Source of the DNA: Nocardioides albus
GTDB taxonomy: Bacteria > Actinomycetota > Actinomycetes > Propionibacteriales > Nocardioidaceae
Assembly (NCBI RefSeq): GCF_014648255.1
Contig: NZ_BMQT01000006.1
Coordinates: 248,001 to 312,000, forward strand
Direction of reading: 5' to 3'
Length of the DNA: 64,000 nt
Shown here: in pieces, positions 1-8,935 of the stretch
Position numbering within the stretch: position 1 is the first letter of the stretch
Layout of the letters: each line of letters begins with the position of its first letter
Made by a program: the position numbers and the translations under genes
The notes under the pieces: model-generated
Databases searched by the model: none
Told to the model about the DNA's origin: nothing
Seen by the model: only the letters and a program-made list of their open reading frames with translations

Positions 1-531
1 GACGAGCGGCTTCGGGGTGTCGCCGAGCGGGAACAGCGAGTGGCGCAGCTGATCCTGGTCGAGCACCCCGAGGACGTAGGACTGGTCCTTGCCGCCGTCG
101 ACGGCACGATGCAGCTCGACCAGCCCGTCGGCGTCCTCGCGCAGGGTCGCGTAGTGACCGGTCGCGACCGCGTCGAACCCGAGCGCGAGCGCCCGGTCGA
201 GCACGGCGGCGAACTTGATCTTCTCGTTGCAGCGCAGGCACGGGTTAGGGGTCCGACCCTCGGCGTACTCCGACATGAAGTCCTCCACCACATCCTCGTG
301 GAAGCGGTCGGAGAGGTCCCAGACGTAGAACGGGATCCCGATCACGTCGGCGGCACGGCGGGCGTCGTTGGAGTCCTCGATCGTGCAGCACCCGCGCGCG
401 CCGGAGCGGTAGGACGCCGGGTTGCGCGAGAGCGCCAGGTGGACGCCGGTGACGTCGTGACCGGCTTCCTTCGCGCGCGCGGCGGCGACGGCGGAGTCCA
501 CTCCCCCGGACATCGCGGCAACAACTCTCAT
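1..531 (-). CDS. mnmA: tRNA 2-thiouridine(34) synthase MnmA (3' end outside window)
   Basis: MnmA activates U34 of Glu/Gln/Lys tRNAs with ATP and inserts sulfur received from a cysteine desulfurase. The first 177 residues are visible, about half of the usual 360-370. They show the PP-loop SGGVDS at residues 8-13, the NPCLRC segment with the conserved Cys near residue 98, and TGHYA near 124-128. The ATG at 531 overlaps the stop of the upstream cysteine desulfurase gene by four bases (ATGA), so the two are probably translationally coupled. The neighbour is the plausible sulfur donor. Truncation is due only to the window edge. Confidence 0.93.
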   Translation of the reverse strand, partial: MRVVAAMSGGVDSAVAAARAKEAGHDVTGVHLALSRNPASYRSGARGCCTIEDSNDARRAADVIGIPFYVWDLSDRFHEDVVEDFMSEYAEGRTPNPCLRCNEKIKFAAVLDRALALGFDAVATGHYATLREDADGLVELHRAVDGGKDQSYVLGVLDQDQLRHSLFPLGDTPKPLV

Positions 532-1712
532 CGCTGCAACCCCGCAGCCCGGCCGCGCTCGACCGCCGGCCCGATAGCCGCGACGAGCCGGTCCACGTCC
601 TCGGGCGTGGTGGTGTGGCCGAGCGAGAAGCGCAGCGAGGAGCGCGCCTGCTCGTCGGTCTGCCCCATCGCGAGGAGGACATGAGAGGCCTGAGGTACGC
701 CGGCCGAGCATGCCGCACCGGTGGAGCACTCGACCCCGGCGGCGTCGAGCAGCATCAGCAGCGAGTCACCCTCGCAGCCGGGGAACGCGATCTGGGCGTT
801 GTTGGGCAGCCGGTCGTGACCCAGCGGCGGACCGTTCAGGTGGGTGTCCGGCACCGTGGCGAGCACCTGCTCGACCAGTCGGTCGCGCAGCTCACCGACC
901 CGGATCGCGTACGCCTCCTGCTCCTTGACCGCGAGCTCGACGGCCGCCGCGAAACCGACGATGGCCGCGGTCGCGTGAGTGCCGCTGCGTACGTCTCGCT
1001 CCTGGCCGCCACCGTGGACCAGCGCGGTCAGCTCGAGCTCCCGGCGCACGACCAGTGCGCCCGCGCCGACCGGGCCACCGAGCTTGTGACCGGTCAAGGA
1101 GAGCGCGTCGACGCCGCTGGTCGCGAAGTCGACCGGCACCGCGCCTACCGCCTGGACGGCGTCGGTGTGGACGGGGATCCCGTGTTCGGCGGCGATCGCC
1201 GCGATCTCGGAGACCGGCTGAAGGGTGCCGACCTCGTTGTTGGCCCACATCACCGAGATGACCGCGACCGAGGCCGGGTCGCGCTCGATCGCCGCCTTCA
1301 TCGCCGCGAGGTCGAGGCGGCCGGTCGCGTCGCAACCGACGAGCTCGATGTCAGCACCCTCGGTGTTCGCCAGCCAGTGCAGCGGGTCGAGCACGGCGTG
1401 GTGCTCGACGGTGGTGGACAGGATCCGGGTGCGCGCGGGGTCCTGCGCGCGGCGGGCCCAGAAGGCACCCTTGAGCGCCAGGTTGTCGGCCTCGGTGCCG
1501 CCGGAGGTGAAGACGACCTCACCCGGCCGGGACCCGAGCGCCGCGGCGATCCGTTCGCGGGACTCCTCCAGCACCCGGCGGGCTCGGCGTCCCGATGCGT
1601 GCAGCGAGCTCGCGTTGCCGACCAGCGCCAGCTCCGCAGTCATCGCCTCGATCGCCGCCGGGGCCATGGGCGTGGTGGCGGCGTGGTCCAGATAGACGGT
1701 CCGGGGGTTCAT
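528..1712 (-). CDS. cysteine desulfurase (IscS/NifS family)
   Basis: A PLP enzyme of 394 aa that moves sulfur from cysteine to an active-site Cys as a persulfide. Visible hallmarks are HTDAVQ (about 182-187), which contacts PLP, the PLP lysine in TGHKLGGP (K210), and the catalytic Cys in TGAACSAG (C335). Length is normal for the family. It overlaps mnmA by four bases, which argues for a role in feeding tRNA thiolation, although it could also serve Fe-S assembly. No scaffold or SUF gene is adjacent. The start is the ATG preceding the conserved YLDHAATTP strand. Confidence 0.93.
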   Translation of the reverse strand: MNPRTVYLDHAATTPMAPAAIEAMTAELALVGNASSLHASGRRARRVLEESRERIAAALGSRPGEVVFTSGGTEADNLALKGAFWARRAQDPARTRILSTTVEHHAVLDPLHWLANTEGADIELVGCDATGRLDLAAMKAAIERDPASVAVISVMWANNEVGTLQPVSEIAAIAAEHGIPVHTDAVQAVGAVPVDFATSGVDALSLTGHKLGGPVGAGALVVRRELELTALVHGGGQERDVRSGTHATAAIVGFAAAVELAVKEQEAYAIRVGELRDRLVEQVLATVPDTHLNGPPLGHDRLPNNAQIAFPGCEGDSLLMLLDAAGVECSTGAACSAGVPQASHVLLAMGQTDEQARSSLRFSLGHTTTPEDVDRLVAAIGPAVERGRAAGLQR

Positions 1713-1778
1713 CGTCTACCAAGGGTACGGCGCACCCGGCCTCCCCCACGAACCGCGGGCACCACGGGTGGACCGCGC

Positions 1779-2963
1779 TCAGGCCGCGGCGATCGCGCAG
1801 CCGATCAGCACGGTCCGGATGAGCTGCTCGGTCGCGTCCTCGACCAGCTGGTAGCCCTGCGCCACCGCCGCCGACAGCGGCATCGGCACATTGAGGATGG
1901 AGGTGTACGAGCCGATGCCGACCTCGTGCACGCCGTCGGCACCCTCGCCCACACTGCCGGCCAGCGCGAGCACCGGCTTGCCCTGCAGCTTGGCGCGACG
2001 GGCGACCTCGGCCGGGATCTTGCCACGTGGGGTCTGGAAGTCGATCGCGCCCTCGGCGGTGATCACCAGGTCGGCCTCGGCGATCAGCGCGTCCAGGTCG
2101 ACGTGGTCGAACATCACCTCGAACCGCGGCAGCAGCCTGGCCCCGAGGCCACCGGACAGCCCTGCCCCCAGCCCTCCCGACGCACCGGTCCCAGGTCCGG
2201 TACGCAGGTCGTGGCTGCGGCCGGGATGACCGTCGCGTTCGAGCACGCCGGCCCAGGTGCTCAGCGCCCGGTCGAGCTGCTCGACCTGGTCCGCGGTGGC
2301 GCCCTTCTGCGGCCCGAACACCCTGGCCACGCCCTCGGCGCCGGTCAGCACGTTGTGCGGGTTGCAGGCCACCAGGATCTCGACCCCGGCCAACCGGTCG
2401 TCGAGTCCGTCGAGGTCGAGGCGGGCAAGGCCGGCGAGCGCGGCACCGCCTCGCCCGATGTCCTTCCCGGAGGCGTCGAGGACGCGTGCGCCGAGGGCCT
2501 GCAGAGCACCGGCGCCACCGTCGCAGGTTCCGGAGTCGCCGCAACCGACCAGGATCCGCTCGGCACCCTGGTCCAGCGCGGCCAGGATCAGCTCGCCCAC
2601 GCCGTACGTCGTCGTCGCGGCCGGGTCGCGATGACCGTGCGGGACCAGCGCGAGCCCCGCCACGGCGGCCATCTCGACCACCACGGTGCGCGGGCCCTCG
2701 CCACCGAGGACACCGATGTGGCTCGGCACGACGTCGCCGATCGGCCCCGTCGCAGGGACGGGCACGAGATGGCCACCGGTGGCTGCCGCGAGGGCCGCCG
2801 CCGAGCCTTCACCGCCGTCGACCAGCGGGGCGAGATCGATCCGGGCACCCGGGAGGGCACGGCGTACGCCTGCTCCGATCGCCTCGGCCACCTCGGCGGC
2901 CGAGAGGCTCTCCTTGAAACCGCTCGGTGCGATCAGGATGCGTTGCGGGACGGCGATGGTCAT
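1779..2963 (-). CDS. glycerate kinase (GlxK/GarK family)
   Basis: The 394-aa protein begins IAPSGFKESL and carries the glycine-rich segments DGGEGSAAAL and GCGDSGTCDGGAG typical of bacterial type-1 glycerate kinases, which make phosphoglycerate from glycerate and ATP. The same frame stays open far upstream. The ATG at 2963 was chosen because GAGGAG lies six bases before it and the family N-terminus begins there. The stop of a DASS-type transporter gene lies 38 bp upstream on the same strand, so the two probably form an operon for uptake and phosphorylation of an organic acid. That substrate link is inferred. Confidence 0.88.
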   Translation of the reverse strand: MTIAVPQRILIAPSGFKESLSAAEVAEAIGAGVRRALPGARIDLAPLVDGGEGSAAALAAATGGHLVPVPATGPIGDVVPSHIGVLGGEGPRTVVVEMAAVAGLALVPHGHRDPAATTTYGVGELILAALDQGAERILVGCGDSGTCDGGAGALQALGARVLDASGKDIGRGGAALAGLARLDLDGLDDRLAGVEILVACNPHNVLTGAEGVARVFGPQKGATADQVEQLDRALSTWAGVLERDGHPGRSHDLRTGPGTGASGGLGAGLSGGLGARLLPRFEVMFDHVDLDALIAEADLVITAEGAIDFQTPRGKIPAEVARRAKLQGKPVLALAGSVGEGADGVHEVGIGSYTSILNVPMPLSAAVAQGYQLVEDATEQLIRTVLIGCAIAAA

Positions 2964-3001
2964 GTCGTTCTCCTCTAGTCGGTCGGGTCGGTCGGTTGGG
3001 G

Positions 3002-4438
3002 TCAGGTGAGCGGAAGTCCGAGGTGCGGCCAGACCCAGAGGGCGAAGGCGAGCACGAGCGCGGCATGCAGCGGCATCAGCACGCGGGAGAGCCGGAGCAG
3101 GTCGGACCGGTCGTAGGTGTCGATGCCGTCGACGCGGGCAAAGACCGAGACCGGCTTGGCCGACGCTGGGAGGGTGTGGCAGAAGCCGGCCGCAGCTGTC
3201 GAGGCGAACGCGGCGGCAGCAGGCGCGAGACCGGCCGCCGGGGCGAGCGCCACCACGATGGGGACGAGCACCGAGGACCGCGCCGAGCGGGACTGCACGA
3301 CCAGGTGGAGCGCCGTCGAGAGGAGCACCACGACGGTCAGGAAGACGACGGGAGGAGCTGCGCTCAACGGCTCGAGCACCCGGCCGGCCAGCCAGGCGGC
3401 GGCGCCGGAGTCGATCAGTGCGGCACCGAGGGCGAGGGTGGCAGCGAGGAAGAGCAGCAGGCTCCAGGGCACCTCCTTCAGGGCGGGACCGATCGCGATG
3501 ACGCCGTGACGCGGAGCCGCGACGGCGAGGGCCCCGAGCAGGGCTACGACGGCCGGTGAGATCCCGTGCAGCGGCTCGCTGACCCACAGCGCGACCGTCC
3601 CGGCGAGCACGACCAGGGCACGCAGCTGGACCGTGCTGAGCGGCCCGGTGGGTCTCGACAGGCTCGACCACCGTTCGTAGACGAAGTCGTCGGGCGTGAT
3701 CCGGACCGCAGTGGCGCGGTCTTCGCGGGTGGTGAACATCCGCAGCAGGAGCTCGGCGGCCAGATGGGAGGAGACGACGGCCAGCGGCAACCCGAGCAGC
3801 AGCCAGCCGACGTACCCGATGCCGGTGCCTGTCGCCGCCGCCAGGATCTGGCTGGTCAGCAGGTGGGCGCCGGCGCCGAGCAGCGAGCCGACCGCCGAGA
3901 GCAGGATGACGGTCGGGAACAGCAGTGCCAGCGCCTTCACCAGCCGCGGACGAGCCGCCAGGACCGCGGCGAGGGCGACGAAGACCGGCACTGCCAGCAC
4001 CGCCCTCGCGGAGGTGGAGGGAACGACGTACGCCGTCACCACCAGCCCCACGGTCAGCAGGTGGACGAGCTGGCGAGGGCTCCTGGCGCGTACGGCCAGG
4101 GCGACCGCTGCTCTGGTCGCCAGTCCGGTGCGGGCGATCCCTGCCGCCATCACGAACGCGCCCAGCATCAGCCAGATCAGCTCGCTGCCGAGGGCGGCGA
4201 AGAGTTCCTCGGCGGGCAGCACGCCGACGACGATCAGGGCGAGGACCGCTGCCAGCGAGACGTACGTGTCGTCGAGACCGCTTCCCATCCACGCCCACAC
4301 GGCCGCGCCGAAGACGATCAGGGTCAGCAGGGCTGGCACGCTCGGCGGATCGGCGCTGCGGTGACCCGCATGCCAGGCGTACGTCCCGGCGACCGCGACC
4401 ACCGCCGCCCCTGCGACGACCTGCGCGGTGCTGCTCAT
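3002..4438 (-). CDS. DASS/SLC13-type anion transporter
   Basis: A 478-aa polytopic membrane protein with roughly 11-13 hydrophobic segments. Its PSTSARAVLAVP stretch resembles the Ser-Asn-Thr substrate motif region of the divalent-anion:sodium symporter family, and its second half shows the usual internal-repeat organisation. It would import dicarboxylate, sulfate or a similar anion. The downstream glycerate kinase suggests an organic acid such as glycerate, but nothing in the sequence proves it. Residues about 256-263 (WSSLSRP) are encoded by a 22-bp dispersed repeat also found in valS, so this loop is probably an acquired insertion. Confidence 0.75.
   Translation of the reverse strand: MSSTAQVVAGAAVVAVAGTYAWHAGHRSADPPSVPALLTLIVFGAAVWAWMGSGLDDTYVSLAAVLALIVVGVLPAEELFAALGSELIWLMLGAFVMAAGIARTGLATRAAVALAVRARSPRQLVHLLTVGLVVTAYVVPSTSARAVLAVPVFVALAAVLAARPRLVKALALLFPTVILLSAVGSLLGAGAHLLTSQILAAATGTGIGYVGWLLLGLPLAVVSSHLAAELLLRMFTTREDRATAVRITPDDFVYERWSSLSRPTGPLSTVQLRALVVLAGTVALWVSEPLHGISPAVVALLGALAVAAPRHGVIAIGPALKEVPWSLLLFLAATLALGAALIDSGAAAWLAGRVLEPLSAAPPVVFLTVVVLLSTALHLVVQSRSARSSVLVPIVVALAPAAGLAPAAAAFASTAAAGFCHTLPASAKPVSVFARVDGIDTYDRSDLLRLSRVLMPLHAALVLAFALWVWPHLGLPLT
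3651..3672. repeat. 22-bp REP-like repeat inside the DASS gene
   Basis: The sequence reads GGTCTCGACAGG followed by CTCGACCACC. It is identical to 55343-55364 inside valS and has one mismatch to 8290-8311 in the non-coding repeat block. It is read in frame on the minus strand as part of the transporter. Confidence 0.8.
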
Positions 4439-4518
4439 GCGGACGACCCCCGACGTGTCTGCGCCCGGGGCGTTCCCGAGGACACCGCTGACGATGTCGG
4501 TCGGTCGTGAGATCGTGA

Positions 4519-4546
4519 TGATGAGCAGATGAGAGGGTTCTCATCA
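4519..4546. promoter_or_regulatory. nested inverted repeat between the transporter and ppk2
   Basis: GATGAG and CTCATC (4528-4533 and 4540-4545) form a palindrome with six bases between them. An outer TGATGAG at 4519-4525 pairs with CTCATCA at 4540-4546. It lies in the 161-bp divergent region, about 55 bp before the ppk2 start, so it could be an operator. The cognate regulator is unknown. Confidence 0.4.
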
Positions 4547-4599
4547 GACCGAGCCGTGGCGCTACCTCGCGTTCACCTCGGCTGCCTAGGTTTCGGGTC

Positions 4600-5490
4600 A
4601 TGTCCCAGGGATTCCGCGAGTACATCGACAACCTGATCACCGAGGGCCACACGATCGGGGAGGACCACGACGACGACCCGGTCCTCCTGGACCCGGCCGG
4701 CAGGGCGGTCGACACCTGGCGCGAGAACTATCCCTATTCGGAGCGGATCGCCCGCGAGGTCTACGACGAGCAGAAGTACCTCCTCCAGGTCGAGCTGCTG
4801 AAGTTCCAGCGCTGGAACGACCGCGTCGGCGGCAAGCACGTGCTGCTCTTCGAAGGCCGGGACGCGGCCGGCAAGGGCGGCACGATCAAACGGTTCATGG
4901 AGCACCTCAACCCCCGCTACGCCCGCACGGTCGCGCTGTCCAAGCCGTCGGACCGCGAGTCGCAGCAGTGGTTCTTCCAGCGCTACGTCCAGCATCTGCC
5001 CACCGCCGGCGAGATGGTTCTCTTCGACCGGTCCTGGTACAACCGCGCCGGTGTCGAGCGGGTGATGGGCTTCGCCTCCGACGAGGAGTACGAGCAGTTC
5101 ATGCACCAGGTGCCGCTCTTCGAGCAGATGCTCGTCGACTCCGGCATCACACTCACCAAGTTCTGGTTCTCGGTCGCCCGCTCGGAGCAGCGGACCCGCT
5201 TCATCATCCGCCAGATCGACCCGGTGCGACAGTGGAAGCTCTCCCCGATCGACGTGCAGTCGCTGGACAAGTGGGACTCCTACACCGCCGCCAAGGAGGA
5301 GATGTTCCGCCGCTCCGACACCGACTGGGCCCCCTGGACCACCATCAAGTCCAACGACAAGAAGCGCGCCCGGCTCAACGCGATGCGCCACTTCCTCGCC
5401 ACCCACGACTATGACGACAAGGACCCCGACGTCGTCGGCTCCCCAGATCCCCTCATCGTCCAGCGGGGCATCGACGCCGTCGACGACTGA
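4600..5490 (+). CDS. ppk2: polyphosphate kinase 2 family protein
   Basis: A single-domain PPK2 of 296 aa that transfers phosphate between polyphosphate and a nucleotide. It shows the Walker A segment GRDAAGKGGT (86-95), the Walker B region LFDRSWYNRAGVE (about 141-153), and the long helical lid after it. The direction (ATP/GTP synthesis or polyP formation) and nucleotide preference cannot be read from the motifs. The gene is divergent from the transporter and convergent with the phosphotransferase gene 15 bp downstream. Length agrees with class I one-domain enzymes. Confidence 0.93.
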   Translation: MSQGFREYIDNLITEGHTIGEDHDDDPVLLDPAGRAVDTWRENYPYSERIAREVYDEQKYLLQVELLKFQRWNDRVGGKHVLLFEGRDAAGKGGTIKRFMEHLNPRYARTVALSKPSDRESQQWFFQRYVQHLPTAGEMVLFDRSWYNRAGVERVMGFASDEEYEQFMHQVPLFEQMLVDSGITLTKFWFSVARSEQRTRFIIRQIDPVRQWKLSPIDVQSLDKWDSYTAAKEEMFRRSDTDWAPWTTIKSNDKKRARLNAMRHFLATHDYDDKDPDVVGSPDPLIVQRGIDAVDD

Positions 5491-5505
5491 CCTCGGCGCT
5501 CTCGG

Positions 5506-6324
5506 TCAGCCCGGCCAGTCCATTCGCCTCAGGATGTCCTCGATCGCGTCCTCGAGCGCATCGGCCTCGTCCTTCCCCAGCGGAAGAACCGACTCGTACG
5601 CCGCGACGAACGCCCCACGCACCCCGACCGGCGTCGGCGCCCAGTCGTGGTAACGGGTCCCGAGGAGGACCGCGGCCTGGGCGAGGTCATCGACCCGGCG
5701 ACCGTACCGGACCTCCTCCAGGTCCAGCACCGCCGCGATCCTGCCGTCTGCCCAGAGGACGTTGGCCGACCTGAAGTCGCCGCCGACCAACTGCGTACGA
5801 GGCGTCTTCGGGTCGTCGGTGGGGACAGCACCCGGGTAGTCAGCCATCATGGCATGCATCGTCGCGAGCATCTCACCGGCCGCCTGCACCTGCGCGGGGT
5901 CGGTGATGTCCAACAGATCCCCGTCGATCACGTTCTGCAGACCGAGCGAGAACCCATCCACCTCGATCTGGACCCTGCCGTCCGTCGTCGGCCGCGGAGC
6001 CGAGACGGGCACCCCACGCTCATCGAGCCACGACGTGAGCCGCGCGATCGCCGCCAGGCGGGCGAACACCGGCTGACGCATCGACCACTTGGCGATCATC
6101 CGACGATCCTCGACCACGATCCACGCCAGACAGTTGGCGTCGCTGAGGACCAGCCGTTCGCAGGCATCCACCCGAAGCCCCCAGTGATCGGCGAGCACGC
6201 CCGCCACCCAGTCGACCGCTTCAGCCGCGGACCAGAAGCCGAACCGCTCCCCAAGCGCAGCGGCCGGATCCGCCGACTCCCACAGCATGCTGATCGGCAG
6301 CTCCACGTCCCGGGCGTCGGTCAT
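5506..6324 (-). CDS. APH-like phosphotransferase
   Basis: A 272-aa protein of the aminoglycoside phosphotransferase/choline kinase fold. The catalytic-loop equivalent is GGDFRSANVL near residue 160, keeping the Asp and Asn but lacking the usual leading His of HGDxxxxN. The metal-binding Asp is likely in AVLDLEEVRYG about 12 residues on. Substrate is unknown: it could phosphorylate a small alcohol, a sugar or a drug. A 15-bp palindrome lies 92 bp upstream of the ATG. The loss of His in the loop is common in divergent members and does not by itself mean inactivity. Confidence 0.75.
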   Translation of the reverse strand: MTDARDVELPISMLWESADPAAALGERFGFWSAAEAVDWVAGVLADHWGLRVDACERLVLSDANCLAWIVVEDRRMIAKWSMRQPVFARLAAIARLTSWLDERGVPVSAPRPTTDGRVQIEVDGFSLGLQNVIDGDLLDITDPAQVQAAGEMLATMHAMMADYPGAVPTDDPKTPRTQLVGGDFRSANVLWADGRIAAVLDLEEVRYGRRVDDLAQAAVLLGTRYHDWAPTPVGVRGAFVAAYESVLPLGKDEADALEDAIEDILRRMDWPG

Positions 6325-6620
6325 GACGTGGAGTCAAGCACAGGGGTGTCGGTGATCGGGGCCTGTCACATGCTGATCATGCTTGTCTGCGGCTGCGGCG
6401 GGGTTGACGACACCTTGTGACTCGGTCACATGGGTCGGCCGATGCTGCGGACACCTGGGAGGGCAGGGACTCTCTCACCTCCGGGACATGCTGAAGGACC
6501 CGTGGGGATGAGGAGCGGTCTGTACGAGTTGGTGATCGCCGGAAGGCCTGGGACCTCGGGGCACGTGCAGGTGCCCGCGGCAGGCGGGATGGCCGTGCGG
6601 GGTGAGCTCACGCTGCGGGT
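6325..6620. other. intergenic region without a convincing gene
   Basis: These 296 bases hold the upstream region of the phosphotransferase gene and the 3' flank of the HNH gene. A plus-strand frame from 6430 is open but runs antisense into the HNH gene and has no homology-like features. Apart from the palindrome at 6416-6430, nothing functional is seen. Confidence 0.5.
6416..6430. promoter_or_regulatory. TGTGACTCGGTCACA palindrome
   Basis: TGTGA and TCACA are separated by five bases, resembling a CRP/FNR-family half-site arrangement with one base less than the usual spacer. It is 92 bp upstream of the phosphotransferase start. A related TGTCACATG occurs at 6364-6372. A CRP-type regulator is one candidate. 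Confidence 0.35.
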
Positions 6621-7895
6621 TCAGGGCCGTCGGGTGAACCGGATGGTGCCGTCGGGCAGCCGCTCGTGCGTGTACCCGGGAGCATGGGCCAGGCGGTGAT
6701 GGTGGGGACACAACAGGACCCCGTCGTTCAGGTCCGTTCTTCCGCCGACGGCCCAGGGGTTGAGATGGTGCGCATCGCACCATTCCGGGGGCATGTCGCA
6801 GCTCTCGGCCTGGCAGCACTTCTGCGTCAGCCGGAGTGCTTTGCGTTGGATGGGTTGGAAGAACCTGCTCTCCCTGCCGGCGTCGAGGACCACGCTGTCC
6901 CCGCCCAGCACCCAGGGGATGATGGTGGCGTTGCACGCCATCCGCCGGGCCTCGGCGGCGGTGATGGTGGTGCCGTTGGTCTCGTCGTAGCCCAGCGTGG
7001 CGATGCCGAGGTCCTTGCGGAGCTCCTCGAGCGAGATCACCACGTTGACGACGGTCGCGTCACCACCATGACGAGGCAACGTGCTGGGGTCGATGGTCTC
7101 GATCAACCTGGCGAACCCTTGCCCCATGAGCCGTTCCCACGGCGACAACGGGGCGCCTTTGACGACGAGCTGCTGCTTACGGGGTTGTGCCCACGCCTCG
7201 ACCAGGGTCTTGAACCGCATCCCGATCGCGGTCGGCAGCACACCGTCGAACCCGATCGTCCCGTCGTGGTTGTCCCAGACCCGTAGCGCGGTCTTCTGCT
7301 GGGCCCGTTCCTCCTCGGCCAGGAGGGCTTTGGCCTCGGCCTCTTCGAACCGGACAGGGTCGACCTCGACCAGGATCCGTTTGCCCACGATCCGCAGCTC
7401 GTTGGCGGTCATCTCTGCGGCGTACTCGACCAGCAGCTTCTCCGCCAGGACCAGGTCCTCGCCGGTAGCGACCGGATCAGCATCGACCTTGTCGAGCGCA
7501 CGAGTGATGACCCGGGCCTTGTCCTGGGAGACGACACCCTCAGCCAAGCCGGCAGCGACCAGCTCATACCGAGCCACGGCAGCAGCGAGCTTGATCTGGG
7601 CGCGGGCGGCACCTTTGTCGACAACCAGCTCGGCCCGCATCCAGGCCGAGGCGTCCTTGTCACCGGTCTCAGCAGCAATGTCACCCGAGGAAGCCAGGAC
7701 CCGCAGCCTCAACGCGGCCTGCCGGGCTTGGAGTTTCTCGACCCGGGCCAGGAAGTCCTTCTTCTGCCTGGTGCGCCAATAGTCCGGGTCCATCGCAAGC
7801 AACCCAGCGAGGGAGGTTTCGATGGCGTCAAGAGCCGCTCCGATCGCATCAGCGGGGTTGGTGCCCCAGTGATCGATGCTGCTGTCCAGACTCAT
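6621..7895 (-). CDS. DUF222 and HNH endonuclease (13E12 repeat family)
   Basis: A 424-aa protein with a long helical DUF222 region (about 20-310) and a C-terminal HNH nuclease: CDAHHLNPWAVGG, then LNDGVLLCPHHH, near residues 375-405, with the Cys/His ligands intact. The family is abundant and often multi-copy in actinobacteria, including the 13E12 repeat proteins of mycobacteria; its biological role is unsettled. The ATG at 7895 follows GGGAGG. The gene sits beside a 1-kb repeat block, which fits the mobile, repeat-associated habit of the family. No frameshift is visible, so it appears intact. Confidence 0.85.
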   Translation of the reverse strand: MSLDSSIDHWGTNPADAIGAALDAIETSLAGLLAMDPDYWRTRQKKDFLARVEKLQARQAALRLRVLASSGDIAAETGDKDASAWMRAELVVDKGAARAQIKLAAAVARYELVAAGLAEGVVSQDKARVITRALDKVDADPVATGEDLVLAEKLLVEYAAEMTANELRIVGKRILVEVDPVRFEEAEAKALLAEEERAQQKTALRVWDNHDGTIGFDGVLPTAIGMRFKTLVEAWAQPRKQQLVVKGAPLSPWERLMGQGFARLIETIDPSTLPRHGGDATVVNVVISLEELRKDLGIATLGYDETNGTTITAAEARRMACNATIIPWVLGGDSVVLDAGRESRFFQPIQRKALRLTQKCCQAESCDMPPEWCDAHHLNPWAVGGRTDLNDGVLLCPHHHRLAHAPGYTHERLPDGTIRFTRRP

Positions 7896-8142
7896 CGCCG
7901 CCCTCCCTTCCGAGCTGTTCGAAGGCGTGTCGTGATGGGTCTGATTCTACCCTTCATAAACCCGCGAATCCATCTATTTCCCCAGGTCAAACACGTTTTT
8001 CGCGGTTAGCGAACGAGCATCGGATCTGTGGACGTTAAGTGGCCCGAAGGGCCACCCTCCCACCTCCACGACAGCACCTTCCGAAGCATGATTCCGCTGC
8101 GCCACACCCGGGCCGCCGCCCCGATAGCCAGCCAAATATTTT

Positions 8143-8228
8143 CTCGACGGGCCCCGGTGTCAAGGACCGCGGTAGCGGCCGGCGTAGCCGGCGGCCGAAG
8201 GCCGTCCTTTACTCCGGGGTCCGTCGAG
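8143..8228. repeat. 86-bp inverted-repeat element, copy A
   Basis: The 25-base arms at 8143-8167 and 8204-8228 match at 22 positions. Both ends read CTCGACGG in opposite orientation. A second hairpin (GCCGGC, then GGCCGAAGGCC) fills the centre. The structure is cruciform-capable and repeats at 8538-8623. Confidence 0.85.
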
Positions 8229-8289
8229 AAGACCGTAGAACTCGGGTCGGCGGCCCTGCCGGCCGAAGAAGAACCCTCCCGGCAGGGAT

Positions 8290-8311
8290 GGTCTCGACAA
8301 GCTCGACCACC
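8290..8311. repeat. REP-like 22-bp repeat (copy in repeat block A)
   Basis: Identical to the repeats inside the DASS gene (3651) and valS (55343) except for one G to A change. A shorter relative, GGGTCGACAAGCTCGACCAC, occupies 8685-8704 in block B. Confidence 0.8.
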
Positions 8312-8378
8312 GGTGGCCAGACGATCCGGCAGAGAACCGTGTTGGTCTCGACACGCCTCCGCCTAGCGGCTCCGGCGG

Positions 8379-8842
8379 CTCGACCAGCGGGGCAAAAGAG
8401 GGTCTCAACCAGCATCAGACCTGTGGACGCTAAGTGGCCCGAAGGGCCACCCTCCCGTCCCCACGACAGCACCTTCCGAAGCATCATTCCGCTGCACCAC
8501 ACCCGGGCCGCCGCCCCGATAGCCAGCCAAATATTTTCTCGACGGACCCCGGAGTCAAGGACCGCGAAAGCGGCCGGCGAAGCCGGCGGCCGCAGGCCGT
8601 CCTTTACTCCGGGGCCCGTCGAGAAGACCGTAGAACTCGGGTCGGCGGCCCCGCCGGCCTCAGAAGAACCCTTCCGGCAGGGAGGGGTCGACAAGCTCGA
8701 CCACGAAAGTGACCGTGTTGGTCTCGACACGCCTCCGCCTAGCGGCTCCGGCGGCTCGACCAGCGGGGCAAAAGAGGGTCTCAACCAGCGGGCAAGGAGA
8801 TCTCGACCAGCGGGGCAAAAGGGGGTCTCGACCAGCGGGGCA
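8379..8842. repeat. four copies of a 16-bp direct repeat
   Basis: CTCGACCAGCGGGGCA occurs at 8379-8394, 8755-8770, 8802-8817 and 8827-8842. The last two are almost adjacent and form the ragged end of the tandem block, suggesting slippage or unequal exchange there. Confidence 0.85.
8538..8623. repeat. 86-bp inverted-repeat element, copy B
   Basis: Arms at 8538-8562 and 8599-8623, 395 bp after copy A. Base differences between the copies at the ends swap which arm carries GGACCCC or GGGCCCC, keeping one near-match per hairpin. Confidence 0.85.
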
Positions 8843-8935
8843 AGGAGGCCGCGACAAGCCCGACCACCGAAACCCCAAGATCACTAGATCCGAGCCCGGC
8901 GCCGAGCAGCCGTTCGGCTACCTCAAAGCTCCGCC

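Larger units (their letters stand above)
8016..8793. repeat. tandem direct duplication, period 395 bp
   Basis: Copy A begins at 8016 and copy B at 8411. Both start with AGCATC, then CTGTGGACG and TAAGTGGCCCGAAGGGCCA, and run in parallel. Near the 3' end copy B is about 19 bp shorter (around 8705). Scattered substitutions show the duplication is not recent. Neither copy encodes a recognisable protein. Confidence 0.9.
7896..8935. other. 1-kb non-coding block made largely of repeats
   Basis: The first 120 bases are less GC-rich and hold the HNH promoter region. From 8016 on, the block is a tandem duplication with large inverted repeats and short direct repeats, listed separately. The open frames crossing it show repeat-derived, low-complexity translations, and I find no real gene. 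Confidence 0.8.

Noticed and set aside
6430-6699. short plus-strand open frame before the HNH gene
   Set aside because: No ribosome site, and it overlaps the HNH gene antisense.
8016-8842. CRISPR array
   Set aside because: The repeats are not evenly spaced with unique spacers, no cas genes occur, and the structure is a duplication with hairpins.
8039-8887. 282-codon open frame across the tandem repeat
   Set aside because: Its translation repeats with the 395-bp period and has no domain features.
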